DNA of 64,000 bases, taken from the NCBI GenBank assembly GCA_050181465.1, contig JBFXDD010000021.1:26942-90941 (forward strand). Direction: 5' to 3'. The notes under the pieces were generated by a model. It had not been told where the DNA came from and searched no databases. It was given only the letters and a program-made list of their open reading frames with translations. Of this stretch, positions 47,818 to 57,827 are shown in pieces; the stretch's first letter is position 1; each line of letters opens with the position of its first letter. The translations under genes were made by a program, and so were the position numbers. Source of the DNA: JACRLW01 sp050181465. GTDB taxonomy: Bacteria; Planctomycetota; UBA1135; UBA2386.

Positions 47818-49560
47818 TCAGAACCCGATCGTCAACTCGATGCCGTTTGACGTGACCGCGCCGAAGGGGTTCGTGCCCGCGGCAACGATGACGGCTTGGT
47901 TGTAGAGCAGCGCGCCGGCGAGCGCGGGCTGATTGGGGATGAGCAGCGAGAAGGTCCCCGCGGGCAGACTGAGGGGCGCTTGCGCGAGGTCCGCCGAAGT
48001 GAGCAAGGAGCAGCCGGTCATGCCGAGCGGATCGAGCGGCGTGTTGGCCTGCGCCGAGCCGAGGAGGACAACTGCCAGCACCGCGGTGCTCGGGATCGAA
48101 CTCGCTTGATAGACGAGGTTCGTGTTGAGAGACGGCCGCGACGTGGACAGCGAGAGCCGAGGCCCACCGAAGCCGGTATTGAAGGGCACCGCGGTCGACA
48201 GGTCGGTCGACCCGGGGTCACGCCCCGAGTTGCCGGGCGAGTAGCCGGTCATCGTGGTGTGATTGAGGTTCGCCGCTGCCTGGTAGGTGATGATGAACGC
48301 GCCGCTGGGGAAGAGCTGGATCTGCGCGGTGTTCGCGCTGCCGGTGTTCCACTCACGGACGTTCATCCAGGTGATCAGAGCCTTGCCGGGAAGAGCATTG
48401 AAGTGGACGCCGCCACCGACGCTCGGGTCGAGATCCATCCACAACGCGGAGATCCGCTCCGGTGAGTTGAGGAAGAGGCCGACGTTGGCGTCGCAGCAAC
48501 CATGCGCCAGGCTGCCGCCGGTACGGAGATAGATGAAACCGTTCGACGAGATATCGATCGCGGTGGTCGGCGGATTGATGGATCCAGCCATCGGGAATGC
48601 GAAGCCGAGTGCGATGTTCGTATCGAGCTGGTCATCGCCCATGTTGCGGTTGGGCCCGATGTTGTTGTCGAAGCAGTTCGTCGCGCAGTTGGTCACGCTC
48701 CATCCACCCGTCCCGTTCGGAGTGAACTGGAAGCTCCGATTGGCGACGTCCATCGTGCCGGGTGCGAACAGTTCGTAGACCACGGGCTCGACCGGGCAGC
48801 CGTTACCGTAGGTGCGGCTCGCAGCCGATTGGCCGGTGGTGTCGTAGATCAACACGATGCGCGAACCGGTCGCGACACAGAAGAGCGCGCCGTTGTTGAA
48901 TGCCAGTCCGCGACCCACCGTGAAACCGCCGGCAACCGGGCCGGGGAAGTTGGAGAGTTCGGTGAACGTGGCGTCGTAACGGCGGAGCAAGTCACCTCCA
49001 CGATCGAGAACCCAGAATTCGTTCGCGACCGGGTTGTGGGCGATGCCCGAATTCGAACTCCCCTGCAGCGCGAAGGTGTTCAGGAGCGCACCCTGCGTGT
49101 CGTACTCGAGCACCTGCGCGGCACCGCTGTTGACGATGAACAGGTGTGAGCTCGCCGCGACGTAGGCGATGCCTTCCGGGAAGCGCGGCTGCACGGAGAA
49201 ACTGCGCTGGTAGGTGCCGTTCAGCGTGTAGACGTCGACGTCAGGGCCGCCGGTGTTCGCGCTCTGATCGACGACATAGAGGAAGACGCCGTCGGTGGTG
49301 ACGTCGACCGGCGTATCGCTGTTCGTCGGCGTGAACCGCGAGGTCTCTACGCCGGTGGACGACAACGCGACGATCGTTCGTCCGGTGCCGATACCGGTCA
49401 TGAGCAGACTGCCGGAGGCATCGTTCCCCAGCCCGACCGGCACGACGCCCGAAGGAGTGGGAAAGGAGCCGATGATGGTGCCGATCTGGGCACACAGACT
49501 CGTGGCCATGAAGCCGGCGACGACCGCGGAACGAACCGCGAAACGATGATTCGAGAGCAT
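47818..49560 (-). CDS. Secreted NHL-like propeller protein with shared C-terminal domain
   Basis: 580 residues; signal HRFAVRSAVVAGFMATSLCA. Residues ~30-245 form a small propeller (DGVFLYVVDQSANTGG, FPEGIAYVAASSHLFIVNSG, SGIAHNPVANEFWVLDRG). From YGNGC (about 251) to the end it parallels the C-terminal ~330 residues of the protease at 6730-9102: LWMDLDPSVGGGVHFNAL, ALITWMNVREW, PLDPLGMTGCSLLTSADL and a terminal GAVTSNGIELTIGF. Extracellular; function unknown, and the shared region suggests common sorting or anchoring. Confidence 0.85.
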   Translation of the reverse strand: MLSNHRFAVRSAVVAGFMATSLCAQIGTIIGSFPTPSGVVPVGLGNDASGSLLMTGIGTGRTIVALSSTGVETSRFTPTNSDTPVDVTTDGVFLYVVDQSANTGGPDVDVYTLNGTYQRSFSVQPRFPEGIAYVAASSHLFIVNSGAAQVLEYDTQGALLNTFALQGSSNSGIAHNPVANEFWVLDRGGDLLRRYDATFTELSNFPGPVAGGFTVGRGLAFNNGALFCVATGSRIVLIYDTTGQSAASRTYGNGCPVEPVVYELFAPGTMDVANRSFQFTPNGTGGWSVTNCATNCFDNNIGPNRNMGDDQLDTNIALGFAFPMAGSINPPTTAIDISSNGFIYLRTGGSLAHGCCDANVGLFLNSPERISALWMDLDPSVGGGVHFNALPGKALITWMNVREWNTGSANTAQIQLFPSGAFIITYQAAANLNHTTMTGYSPGNSGRDPGSTDLSTAVPFNTGFGGPRLSLSTSRPSLNTNLVYQASSIPSTAVLAVVLLGSAQANTPLDPLGMTGCSLLTSADLAQAPLSLPAGTFSLLIPNQPALAGALLYNQAVIVAAGTNPFGAVTSNGIELTIGF

Positions 49561-49632
49561 GAGGGCGTTGCTGCGTGGAGAACTCGCCGCCGCGGATCGA
49601 AGTGACGCGCGACAGCACAGGGATCGCCGATT

Positions 49633-49713
49633 CTAGCCCGGACCATTCGTGAACGTCTGCTGCGATCGCCGCAGGTCGATCTCGCGACGGCGATCACGAA
49701 TAATCCGGGCTAG
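49633..49713. repeat. Palindromic element, copy 7, 81-bp internally deleted form
   Basis: Has both CTAG ends and about 40 bp of each arm in orientation A, but the central 103 bp, including the hairpin, are gone. The junction lies near GCAGGTCGATCTCGCG, where similar sequence in the two arms could have recombined. Ends 1 bp before the first possible ATG of the Lhr gene. Confidence 0.9.
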
Positions 49714-49714
49714 T

Positions 49715-52700
49715 ATGGGGCGTATGGCCGGCGACGCCCTGTCTTGCTTCCACCCGACCGTACGAGCCTGGTTCCTCGACAGCTTCGGCGAGGCGTCGCC
49801 GCCCCAGCGCGAAGGCTGGCCGGCCATTGCGGAAAACCGCCACACCCTCATCGCCGCGCCCACGGGCAGCGGGAAGACTCTGGCCGCTTTCTTGATCGCG
49901 CTCGATCGGCTGATGCAGGACGTCGCCGCCGGTCGATCCGCGCGAACCGTGCTCTACGTCTCACCGCTGAAGGCGCTGAGCAACGACATCCAGCGCAATC
50001 TGCTCGCGCCGCTCGCCGAATTGCGCGCCCTGGACCCAACCCTCCCCGCGCTCTCGGTGATGGTTCGGACGGGCGACACGCCGAGCAAGGAGCGTGCGGC
50101 GATGCGACGCCGAGCACCGCACGTGCTGGTGACCACGCCGGAATCACTCGGGGTGTTGCTCGCGAGCGCGAGCGGCCGCGAACTGCTGAGCGGAGTCGGC
50201 ACCGTGATCGTCGACGAGATCCACTCGCTCGCCGCGAATCGACGCGGCACACACCTCGCCATCGCACTGGAACTCCTGACGACGATCGCCGGTGAGTTCC
50301 AGCGCATCGGACTCTCGGCCACTCAGCGTCCCCTGAAGCGCGTCGCGAACTTCCTCGTCGGCGAGGGCCGCGCCTGCCACCTCGTCGACAGCGGCCACCT
50401 CCGCAACCTCGACCTCGAGATCGAACTGCCCGAACTGCCGCTGGGTCCAGTCGCCAGCGAGGACCAGCACCAGCAGTCTGCCGATCGCATCGCCGCGCTC
50501 ATCGCGGCGCATCGCACGACGATCGTCTTCGCGAATACACGCAAGACCGCCGAGCGCATGGCGCGCCGATTGGCGGACCGACTGGGCAGCGACGTCGTGA
50601 CCTCGCACCACGGCAGCCTGTCGCGCGAACGTCGACTCGACGCCGAGGAACGACTCAAGACGGGTGCCTTGCGGGCGATCGTCGCGACCGCGTCCTTGGA
50701 ACTGGGGATCGACGTGGGTGAGGTCGACCTGGTCGTGCAACTCGGCGCCAACGCGTCGATCGCACAGCTGCTCCAGCGCATCGGTCGCGCCGGACACGGC
50801 GCGGGTCGCACGCCGAAGGGGCGACTGTTCCCATCGACGATGGACGAGCTCGCGACCTGCGTCGCGGTGATGCGCGCGGTTCGCAGCGGTCGTCTCGACG
50901 AGCTGATCGTGCCCACCGTGCAGGCCGACATCCTCGCCCAGTGCGTCGTGCTCGCGGTGCTCGCGCGCACGTGGCGGGCCGACGACCTGCTCGCGATGCT
51001 GCGCCGCGCGATGCCGTGTCGCGATCTCGATCGCGAAGCCTTGGATGCCGTGATCGCGCTTCATCTCGCGCGCGGTCGGTTCGCTCTGCTCTTCCATGAC
51101 ACCGTCGACGACACCTTGCGCGCGACCAAACGCGCCGCACTGATCGCCGTCACCTCCGGGGGAGCGATCCCCGACCGCGCGGAGTACGAAGTCGTCGCCG
51201 ATCCCGAGGGGATTCGAATCGGTGCCGTCGACGAGGACTTCGCGATCGAGTCGACCATCGGCGACGTGTTCCAGCTCGGCAACCTGTCCTGGCGCGTGAC
51301 GCGCGTGGAGCGCGGGCGACTGCGGGTCGTCGACGCCCACGGTACACCGCCCTCGATGCCGTTCTGGTTCGGCGAGGCGCCGGCTCGCTCCAACGAGCTG
51401 ACCATCGCGCTCGATGAAGTGCGCGATGCGGGCCACGACGAGGATTGGCTGATCGCGCAGTGCGGTGCAAGTCCACCGGCAGCGGCGCAACTCGCCGCAT
51501 TCCTTCGCAACGGCCGCGACGATCTCGGGGCGATGCCGTCGCGATCCCGTGTCGTGCTCGAGCGGTTCTTCGACGACAGCGGGGGCACGCAGCTCGTGAT
51601 GCACGCACCATTCGGCAGCCGTGTCAATCGCGCGATCGGCCTCGCTCTGCGCAAGCGATTCTGTCGCGGCTTCGGTTTCGAGCTGCAGGCCGCGGCCAAC
51701 GAGGATTCGATCGTGCTCTCGCTCGGGCCGATGCACGCCTTTCCGCTGGAAGACGTCTTCGACTACCTGCATCCGCGAAGCGCCCGCGACCTGCTGATCC
51801 AAGCCTTGCTGGCAGCCCCCATGTTTCAGACGCGCTGGCGATGGAACGTCGCCCGCGCGCTGATCGTGCCGCGCGCGAGCGCCGGCAAGCGCGTGCCGGC
51901 CAACCTGATGCGCATGCGAGCCGACGACGAACTGGCCGCTGCCTTTCCGCAAGTGATGGCTTGCGGCGAGAACCTGCCGCCCGGCGACCTTCCGGTCCCG
52001 ATGGAACATCCGCTCGTCCGCCAGACTGTCGAGGATTGCCTGACCGAAGCCATGGACGTGGACGGCTTCCTCACGGTGGTGCGCGGCCTGCGCGACGGCT
52101 CCATCGAGAGGGTCGCGATCGATCGCAACCAGCCGTCGGTGTTCGCGCATGCGATCCTCAACGCGCGACCCTACATGTTCCTCGACGACGCACCGCTGGA
52201 GGAGCGCCGCACCCAAGCCGTGTCGACCCGCACGCGGCCGGAACGCGCGAACGGTGAACTCCTGGGTGAACCCGATCCGCAGGTCGTCGAGCAGGTTCGC
52301 GAGGATGCCTGGCCCCGACCGAGCTCCGCGGACGAATTGCTCGAGGCGCTGAGCTGGATGGGCTTCCTGACCCGCGCCGAGTCGGTGCGCGACGGCACCG
52401 CCGGATTCGTCGACGAGTTGCTCCGGGCCGGGAAGGTGGTGATCGAGGGCGACCGCATCCTGGCAATCCACGCGCCTCGCGACGAACTCGCACTCTGGCG
52501 CGGTCGCCTCGAGGCGTCGGGGCCGATCCCCATCCGCGGCGATGAGGTCGAGTTGCTCGCGCTCGAAGCGGAGGGCACTGCAATGCGACTGCGCATCGGC
52601 GGTGCGCTGCACATCTGTCATCGCCGACTGTTGGCACGCATCCGGCGCGAGTCGCTGGAACGAGTGCGTGCGAAGGTCGCGCCGGTGAGTCTCGCCGAGT

Positions 52701-53650
52701 ATTGGCACTTCGTCGCCGGTTGGCAGCATGCGACCGCGGCGACGCGCCTGGATGGGACGGCGGGATTGGCGGAGGTGCTCACACAGCTCCAAGGCTTCCC
52801 GATCGCCGCCGAGCGTTGGGAGAGCGTGCTGCGACGTCGGCTGCGAAGGTACCGACCGGATGCGCTCGATCAGCTCACGCTGGGCGGCGAGTTCGTCTGG
52901 TTGCGGTTGTTCGGCAGCGGCAACGGCACGGTGCGCCGCACGCCGATCACGATCGTCCCGCGCGGTGAGCTCGCACGTTGGCTTCCTCTGCGCGACGTCG
53001 ATGAGTCGACCCGCGAGGCGTCACTCAGCGGGCGCGCACAGGATGTGCTGGACCGCCTGCGACGCAGCGGAGCCTGCTTCGTCGACGACTGCCGGCGCGC
53101 AGCGGGCATGCTGCCGTCGGAGTTCGAGAGCTGCCTCGCCGAACTCGTGACTCGCGGTCTCGCCACGGTCGACTCCTTCGGCGCGCTGCGAGCACTCATC
53201 GTTCCGCCGAGCAAGCGCCGCGCCGACGCACTCGGCTACGGCATCGGTCGCGTGGGACCGATCGCCGCGGCCACGGGTGACGTCGACGTCGAGTTCGTCA
53301 TCGATCGGCTCCTCGCCCGCTGGGGTGTGGTGTTCCAGCGCATGTTGGTCCACGAGGGCATCGGGATCCGCTGGCGCGATCTCTTGCAGGCCCTGCGCGT
53401 GCGAGAACTCGCCGGCACCGTGCACGGTGGCCGATTCCTCGCGGGGGTCGCCGGTGAGCAGTTCGCGGTTCCCAACGCGCTGCCGCTGTTGCGCGCCGCT
53501 CGCGGCCAGGAATCGGACGGCGTCGCCGCTGCGGCCGTCGGTGACGGCGATCCGCTCCACGTCGATCTCGGTGCAATGTTCGCCGCGCGTACGCCGCTCG
53601 CCCCCGCCGAGCGCGACGACTCGCCGTCAACGGTCCTTGCCGGTCGTTGA
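49715..53650 (+). CDS. lhr: Lhr-type ATP-dependent helicase
   Basis: 1311 residues from ATG 49715; ATG 49724 (MAGDALSCFHP) is equally plausible. Superfamily 2 motifs: motif I APTGSGKTLAAF (K54), Ia YVSPLKALSNDI, Ib TTPESLGVLL, II VIVDEIHSL (DEIH), III GLSATQRPL, then IVFANTRKTAERM, VATASLELGIDVGEVDLVVQ and QRIGRAGHG. A winged-helix and the Lhr C-terminal domain follow. The family unwinds DNA and RNA-DNA hybrids with roles in DNA repair. Codons upstream of 49715 in this frame lie inside a palindromic repeat and are not part of the gene. The 3' end overlaps the next convergent gene by 24 bp. Confidence 0.94.
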   Translation: MGRMAGDALSCFHPTVRAWFLDSFGEASPPQREGWPAIAENRHTLIAAPTGSGKTLAAFLIALDRLMQDVAAGRSARTVLYVSPLKALSNDIQRNLLAPLAELRALDPTLPALSVMVRTGDTPSKERAAMRRRAPHVLVTTPESLGVLLASASGRELLSGVGTVIVDEIHSLAANRRGTHLAIALELLTTIAGEFQRIGLSATQRPLKRVANFLVGEGRACHLVDSGHLRNLDLEIELPELPLGPVASEDQHQQSADRIAALIAAHRTTIVFANTRKTAERMARRLADRLGSDVVTSHHGSLSRERRLDAEERLKTGALRAIVATASLELGIDVGEVDLVVQLGANASIAQLLQRIGRAGHGAGRTPKGRLFPSTMDELATCVAVMRAVRSGRLDELIVPTVQADILAQCVVLAVLARTWRADDLLAMLRRAMPCRDLDREALDAVIALHLARGRFALLFHDTVDDTLRATKRAALIAVTSGGAIPDRAEYEVVADPEGIRIGAVDEDFAIESTIGDVFQLGNLSWRVTRVERGRLRVVDAHGTPPSMPFWFGEAPARSNELTIALDEVRDAGHDEDWLIAQCGASPPAAAQLAAFLRNGRDDLGAMPSRSRVVLERFFDDSGGTQLVMHAPFGSRVNRAIGLALRKRFCRGFGFELQAAANEDSIVLSLGPMHAFPLEDVFDYLHPRSARDLLIQALLAAPMFQTRWRWNVARALIVPRASAGKRVPANLMRMRADDELAAAFPQVMACGENLPPGDLPVPMEHPLVRQTVEDCLTEAMDVDGFLTVVRGLRDGSIERVAIDRNQPSVFAHAILNARPYMFLDDAPLEERRTQAVSTRTRPERANGELLGEPDPQVVEQVREDAWPRPSSADELLEALSWMGFLTRAESVRDGTAGFVDELLRAGKVVIEGDRILAIHAPRDELALWRGRLEASGPIPIRGDEVELLALEAEGTAMRLRIGGALHICHRRLLARIRRESLERVRAKVAPVSLAEYWHFVAGWQHATAATRLDGTAGLAEVLTQLQGFPIAAERWESVLRRRLRRYRPDALDQLTLGGEFVWLRLFGSGNGTVRRTPITIVPRGELARWLPLRDVDESTREASLSGRAQDVLDRLRRSGACFVDDCRRAAGMLPSEFESCLAELVTRGLATVDSFGALRALIVPPSKRRADALGYGIGRVGPIAAATGDVDVEFVIDRLLARWGVVFQRMLVHEGIGIRWRDLLQALRVRELAGTVHGGRFLAGVAGEQFAVPNALPLLRAARGQESDGVAAAAVGDGDPLHVDLGAMFAARTPLAPAERDDSPSTVLAGR

Positions 53651-55327
53651 TTCGAGCTGCTTGCGACCTTGTTGCCCGACGGCCGCGAGCCGCGCGAAGT
53701 GGGCTCGGTACCAATCGCGATGGCGCGACTCGTAGTCCGCCGGGACCTCTTCACCGAGCAGGTCGCGACGCACGAGGTCGAGGTGGGCGTCGATTCCGTG
53801 GCGGCCTTCGGTCAGGACTTCGATCAACAACTTGGCCAATGGATGCTCGCCGCTACCTTGCAGCACTCGGATCGTGGCGTCGGCTTGGTCGCGATAGGCC
53901 TCTTCCTGATGCATGTGGTAGAGCAGGTACAGCACGTGCGTTCGCACGCTGAGATCGTGGCTCTCGTCGTAGCCGTCCTCGATCACCGAGAAGTCCCTGG
54001 CACCCTTGGCTTCACCCAGCCAGCCGCGATCGAGGATTGCGTCGAAGACCAGCCGCGCCGCCAGCAGATTGCCCTTGCGGGTCGGATGGACGTAGTCGAG
54101 GAACAGGTCGTAACCGGGCGCCGCACCGCTCGCCGCTTCGCGAAACGCCTCGACGAGATCGACGACCGCCACCGCAGGATGACGCTTCGCCGCGGCAATC
54201 AGCCGCTCGAGCACGGCAGAGCTGGCGCGGAAGGGAGTCAGGTCGAGATCGCGTGCCGCGACATACTCTGCATGCGCCTCGGGCGCTTGCGACGCCCGCT
54301 CCAGCGCCTGCGCGAGATGGAAGGCGGAGTCGGCGCACTGCGGATCCAAGGTGCGAGCGTGCCGAAGCTCGACGATCGCGCGCTCGAACTCGCCCTCCAG
54401 CATCGCCTTGCGACCCGCTCGCGTCGCCGCCTGCCATTGTGCGAGAGCATCGCCTGCCAAGATCGTGCGCGACACGTTGGGTCGCCAATCACGCAGATTG
54501 GAAGGCACCGTCAGGAGTAAGGTCGGCACACCGCGTGAACGCGCTGCGCTCAGCATCGCATCGATCGTGAACTCGTAGTGGTCGAGGACGGCGGCGAACT
54601 GCTCAGGGTCCGCACGCAGGTCGAGAGCCACTTGTTCGAACTGCGCGAACATGAACGCCGCGGCCTCGCGGTTGTCGTCGGGCAAGACCTGCTTCTTCGC
54701 GGCCGCAACACCACCGAGCAGAAGTCGGAACAGTCGTGAGTGCTTCGACAGCGCGCGCGCGAGTCGTTGCGCTCCCGCCGTGGCCGCGTAGTTACGCTTC
54801 TCGACGAACTCATTGTTCCCGCTCCAGAGGATCAATAGGTCCGGTTCGAAGCGAAGGATCTCTTCGACCACGGGCCGCACGCGATAGGCCGGGAACGCGT
54901 GGCCGGAGACGTTGAGGACCTCGACCTTCCGATCCGGATAGGCGGCGCGCAGCGCGGTCTCCAGATACCGGCTCCAGGTCTGCTCCGGTCCATGCGGCCA
55001 GCCGGCGCAGGCCGAGCCGCCGGCGCAGAAGATCCGCAGCGTTCCCGGTTCCTTGACGGTGCGGAAGCGGACGTTGTTGTGGGAATACAGGTCGGCGTGC
55101 TGGACCTGGAAGTGCGGCACGCCGTCGATCACGGTCTCGCCGAACTTCGAACCGCCGCCGGACAACTCCAGAAAAGGGTCGCGCTCGGCGACCTCGGGGA
55201 CCAGCCAGCGGACCGCGATCTCCCCCACACCCAGGAGCAAGACCGGCGAGGCGAGGAGCAGAAGGCGCGCGAGCCAGCGTCGCCGTCGGGTGGGCGCGAA
55301 AGGTGGCGAGGTCACCATGGCGAGCAT
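53627..55327 (-). CDS. Membrane-anchored SGNH hydrolase-like protein with TPR-like insert
   Basis: 566 residues; an alternative ATG lies at 55316-55318. One N-terminal membrane helix (ARLLLLASPVLLLGVGEIAV). SGNH blocks: I in IFCAGGSACAGWPHGPEQTW (Ser about 105), III in LLILWSGNNEFVEKRNY, V in YDLFLDYVHPTRKGN (Asp-x-x-His). A TPR-like segment lies between blocks III and V (ELRHARTLDPQCADSAFHLA). Such proteins act as esterases or acyl-transferases on cell-surface glycans; substrate unknown. Divergent from the radical SAM gene. Confidence 0.85.
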   Translation of the reverse strand: MLAMVTSPPFAPTRRRRWLARLLLLASPVLLLGVGEIAVRWLVPEVAERDPFLELSGGGSKFGETVIDGVPHFQVQHADLYSHNNVRFRTVKEPGTLRIFCAGGSACAGWPHGPEQTWSRYLETALRAAYPDRKVEVLNVSGHAFPAYRVRPVVEEILRFEPDLLILWSGNNEFVEKRNYAATAGAQRLARALSKHSRLFRLLLGGVAAAKKQVLPDDNREAAAFMFAQFEQVALDLRADPEQFAAVLDHYEFTIDAMLSAARSRGVPTLLLTVPSNLRDWRPNVSRTILAGDALAQWQAATRAGRKAMLEGEFERAIVELRHARTLDPQCADSAFHLAQALERASQAPEAHAEYVAARDLDLTPFRASSAVLERLIAAAKRHPAVAVVDLVEAFREAASGAAPGYDLFLDYVHPTRKGNLLAARLVFDAILDRGWLGEAKGARDFSVIEDGYDESHDLSVRTHVLYLLYHMHQEEAYRDQADATIRVLQGSGEHPLAKLLIEVLTEGRHGIDAHLDLVRRDLLGEEVPADYESRHRDWYRAHFARLAAVGQQGRKQLESTTGKDR

Positions 55328-55391
55328 ATCGACCGTTCACGAACCGCTCTGCCGGGATTGCCCGACGACAGATCGGACGGATGATGCGCGG

Positions 55392-56930
55392 ATGGTCGAC
55401 ATCGTCCTCGCAACGCTGAACGCGCGCTGGATCCACGCCGCGTTCGGGTTGCGGTATCTGCGCGCCAACCTCGGGGATCTGCGCGAGCGCAGCACGCTGA
55501 TCGAGGGCGAGGTCCAGCAGAGGCCGGTCGACTTCGTGGAGCGCATCCTCGCACATCAGCCGAGGATCGTCGGCCTGTCCGTCTATGTATGGAACGCCGC
55601 GGCGATGCTCTCGGTGGTCCGGATCCTTCGCGAAGTCGCGCCGACCGTTCGGATCGTGTTGGGCGGCCCCGAGGTCAGCCACGAGACCGAACAGCAAGCG
55701 ATCTGCACGCTCGCGCATCATGTCGTTCGCGGTGAGGGCGAGATCGCCTTTCGCGACCTGTGCCGGCGAATCCTGGATGGCGGGACGGACCTGCCGTGGC
55801 TCATCGCCCAGGGTCCACCGTCGCTCGATTCCATCGCTCTCCCCTACGAGGAATACGACGACCGCGACCTGGCCCACCGCGTGGTCTACGTCGAAGCGTC
55901 GCGCGGCTGCCCCTTCGAGTGCGAGTTCTGTCTCTCCTCGCTCGATGAGCGCGTCCGCAACTTCCCGCTCGACGCCTTTCTCGACGCGATGAAGCGGCTC
56001 CTCGACCGCGGGCTCTCGCACTTCAAGTTCGTCGATCGCACGTTCAATCTCGGCGTGGCGACGAGCACCCGCATCCTGCGCTTCTTCCGCGAGCATTGGC
56101 GCGACGGAACGCTGCTCCACTTCGAGATGATTCCGGATCGACTCCCCGAGGCCCTGCGCGCGGAGATCGCGGCGTTTCCACCCGGTGCCTTGCAGTTCGA
56201 AGTCGGCATCCAGTCATTCGATCCTGCGGTCGGAGAACGCATCCGGCGGCGGCAGGACTTCGCGCGGCTCGAAGACAACTTCCGCTTCCTGCGCGAGTCG
56301 ACCGGCGTGCACGTTCATGCAGACCTGATCGTGGGACTGCCCGGCGAGGACTTGGCGAGCTTCGCCCGCGGTTTCGATCGTTTGATCGCGCTGCGACCGC
56401 AGGAGATCCAGGTCGGGATCCTCAAGCGACTGCGGGGAACGACGCTCGATCGTCACTCGGCGGAGTGGGGTGGGGTGTACTCGACGGAGCCGCCGTACGA
56501 GATCCTGCAGAGCCGGACGTTGAGCTTCCACGAACTGCAGCGCATGCGACGATTCGCGCGCTTCTTCGACCTCGTCTGCAACAGCGGGAACTTTGGCGCG
56601 ACCGCGGAGCTCTTGCTCCGCGCCGAGTCCCCCTTCGAGCGCTTCCTCCACTTCAGCGACTGGCTCTTCGACCAAACCAGCGCCGCCCACGGCATCGCCC
56701 GCGCTCGGCTCGCCGCGCTGCTGTTTCGCTATCTCACCACCGAGCTGCGACTGCCCGAGAGCGCGGTCGGTACGGCGATGGCCCGCGACTTCCTGCACGC
56801 CCGACCCAACGACTGGCCCGAGTTCCTGCGGCCGTGGCTGCGCGAGCAGACCTCGAGCTCGGCGATGGAGGAGAACCCGGCGGCCCGCCGCCAGCAGAAG
56901 CACTTGCTCGCGAGGCAGACGGAAGACTGA
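55392..56930 (+). CDS. B12-binding radical SAM protein with DUF4080-like C-terminus
   Basis: 512 residues from ATG 55392. The N-terminal cobalamin-binding-like Rossmann domain starts at once (VDIVLATLNARWIHAAFGLR) with VLGGPEVSHETE. The radical SAM cluster is CPFECEFC (Cys173, 177, 180), with downstream FVDRTFNL, FEVGIQSF and HADLIVGLPGED. The C-terminal helical part resembles DUF4080 (FHELQRMRRFARFFDLVCNS). Such proteins do radical methylations or rearrangements; substrate unknown. No canonical DxHxxG is visible in the N-terminal domain, so B12 may bind base-off without the lower His ligand. Confidence 0.9.
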   Translation: MVDIVLATLNARWIHAAFGLRYLRANLGDLRERSTLIEGEVQQRPVDFVERILAHQPRIVGLSVYVWNAAAMLSVVRILREVAPTVRIVLGGPEVSHETEQQAICTLAHHVVRGEGEIAFRDLCRRILDGGTDLPWLIAQGPPSLDSIALPYEEYDDRDLAHRVVYVEASRGCPFECEFCLSSLDERVRNFPLDAFLDAMKRLLDRGLSHFKFVDRTFNLGVATSTRILRFFREHWRDGTLLHFEMIPDRLPEALRAEIAAFPPGALQFEVGIQSFDPAVGERIRRRQDFARLEDNFRFLRESTGVHVHADLIVGLPGEDLASFARGFDRLIALRPQEIQVGILKRLRGTTLDRHSAEWGGVYSTEPPYEILQSRTLSFHELQRMRRFARFFDLVCNSGNFGATAELLLRAESPFERFLHFSDWLFDQTSAAHGIARARLAALLFRYLTTELRLPESAVGTAMARDFLHARPNDWPEFLRPWLREQTSSSAMEENPAARRQQKHLLARQTED

Positions 56931-56948
56931 GCCGCTGCCCGCGGGTCA

Positions 56949-57740
56949 TCATCGCGAGCGAAGCCCGATGCGGACGTCGCCGTTGTGAGTCGTGACGCGG
57001 ACACGGCCTTTGCCCTCTCCCAGGACCTGTCGCAGCTGGGAACCGGACGAGATCGTGCCGTCGGCGCCCTGCACCCGGAGCTTGCCGTTTTGAGTCGACG
57101 CGTCGACCGTGGCCGACGTTTGCGGGTCGAGATGGAGCGTCACCTGCGCATTGTGAGAATCGACTCGGCAATCCGGCTCCAGGCCCGAGAGAGTCAGCTC
57201 GACGTCGCCGTTGTGGGTCTCGACCTCGACGGCAGGCCCCACGTCGTCGAGAGTGACTCGACCGTTGTGATTGGTCACCTTCACGGTCGATCGAGTCTTG
57301 TCGATGATCACATCACCATTGTGGGTCGAGACTTCGATCGGAGTGCCTTCCGGAACCGTCAAGTCGAAGGCGACGTCGAACGACGCAAACGTCGGCCCGT
57401 CGATTCGCAGCACCAGACGACCGTCGACCACCTCGCTGATCACGGTGGCGCGCTGCAGGACATCCTGAGCTTCGGCATCGCTGCTGCCTCGCGCGGTGAC
57501 GTGTGCGGCTCCGGTCACCGTCCCCGCTGCTCCGCGTCCCAGGCGAACATCGCCGTTGTGGGTCTCGCAGCGGACGAGCATCGAAGGTGGCAGCGAGAGT
57601 TCGAGTTCGCGTGACTCCCTCGCCTCGAAGTCGAGTGAGTCGCAACCGCCAACGAACAGCGTGACGGCGACAGCAGCAAGCCGGGCGATGAGACCGGCAG
57701 AGAGACGAACCGAATCGTGGGATGGGACGACCATGAGCAT
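56949..57740 (-). CDS. Lipoprotein with repeated THNGDV strands (DUF4097-like)
   Basis: 263 residues from ATG 57738-57740 (ATG 57734 is also possible). Lipobox: AAVAVTLFVGGC. The mature part is a beta-helix-like array in which a THNGDV-type turn recurs about seven times: CETHNGDVRLG, STHNGDVIID, TNHNGRVTLD, ETHNGDVELT, DSHNAQVTLH, STQNGKLRV, TTHNGDVRIG. This is the pattern of DUF4097/DUF4098 putative adhesin proteins. Envelope-located; function unknown. Divergent from the NUDIX gene with 87 bp between. Confidence 0.88.
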   Translation of the reverse strand: MLMVVPSHDSVRLSAGLIARLAAVAVTLFVGGCDSLDFEARESRELELSLPPSMLVRCETHNGDVRLGRGAAGTVTGAAHVTARGSSDAEAQDVLQRATVISEVVDGRLVLRIDGPTFASFDVAFDLTVPEGTPIEVSTHNGDVIIDKTRSTVKVTNHNGRVTLDDVGPAVEVETHNGDVELTLSGLEPDCRVDSHNAQVTLHLDPQTSATVDASTQNGKLRVQGADGTISSGSQLRQVLGEGKGRVRVTTHNGDVRIGLRSR

Positions 57741-57827
57741 GGGAGCGAGGCTACGAACCGCCGCCAATCTATCCTCAATCAGCGCGACGACCTTGCCGCG
57801 GTGTCGAGCCGACTCCAGACTCTCGCC

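Noticed and set aside
49649..49714. N-terminal extension of the Lhr helicase upstream of 49715
   Set aside because: These 22 codons lie in the 81-bp repeat and encode Arg/Ser-rich repeat sequence, not helicase.
50144..52792. 882-codon frame opposite lhr
   Set aside because: Antisense shadow of a clear Lhr helicase; no motif or signal of its own.
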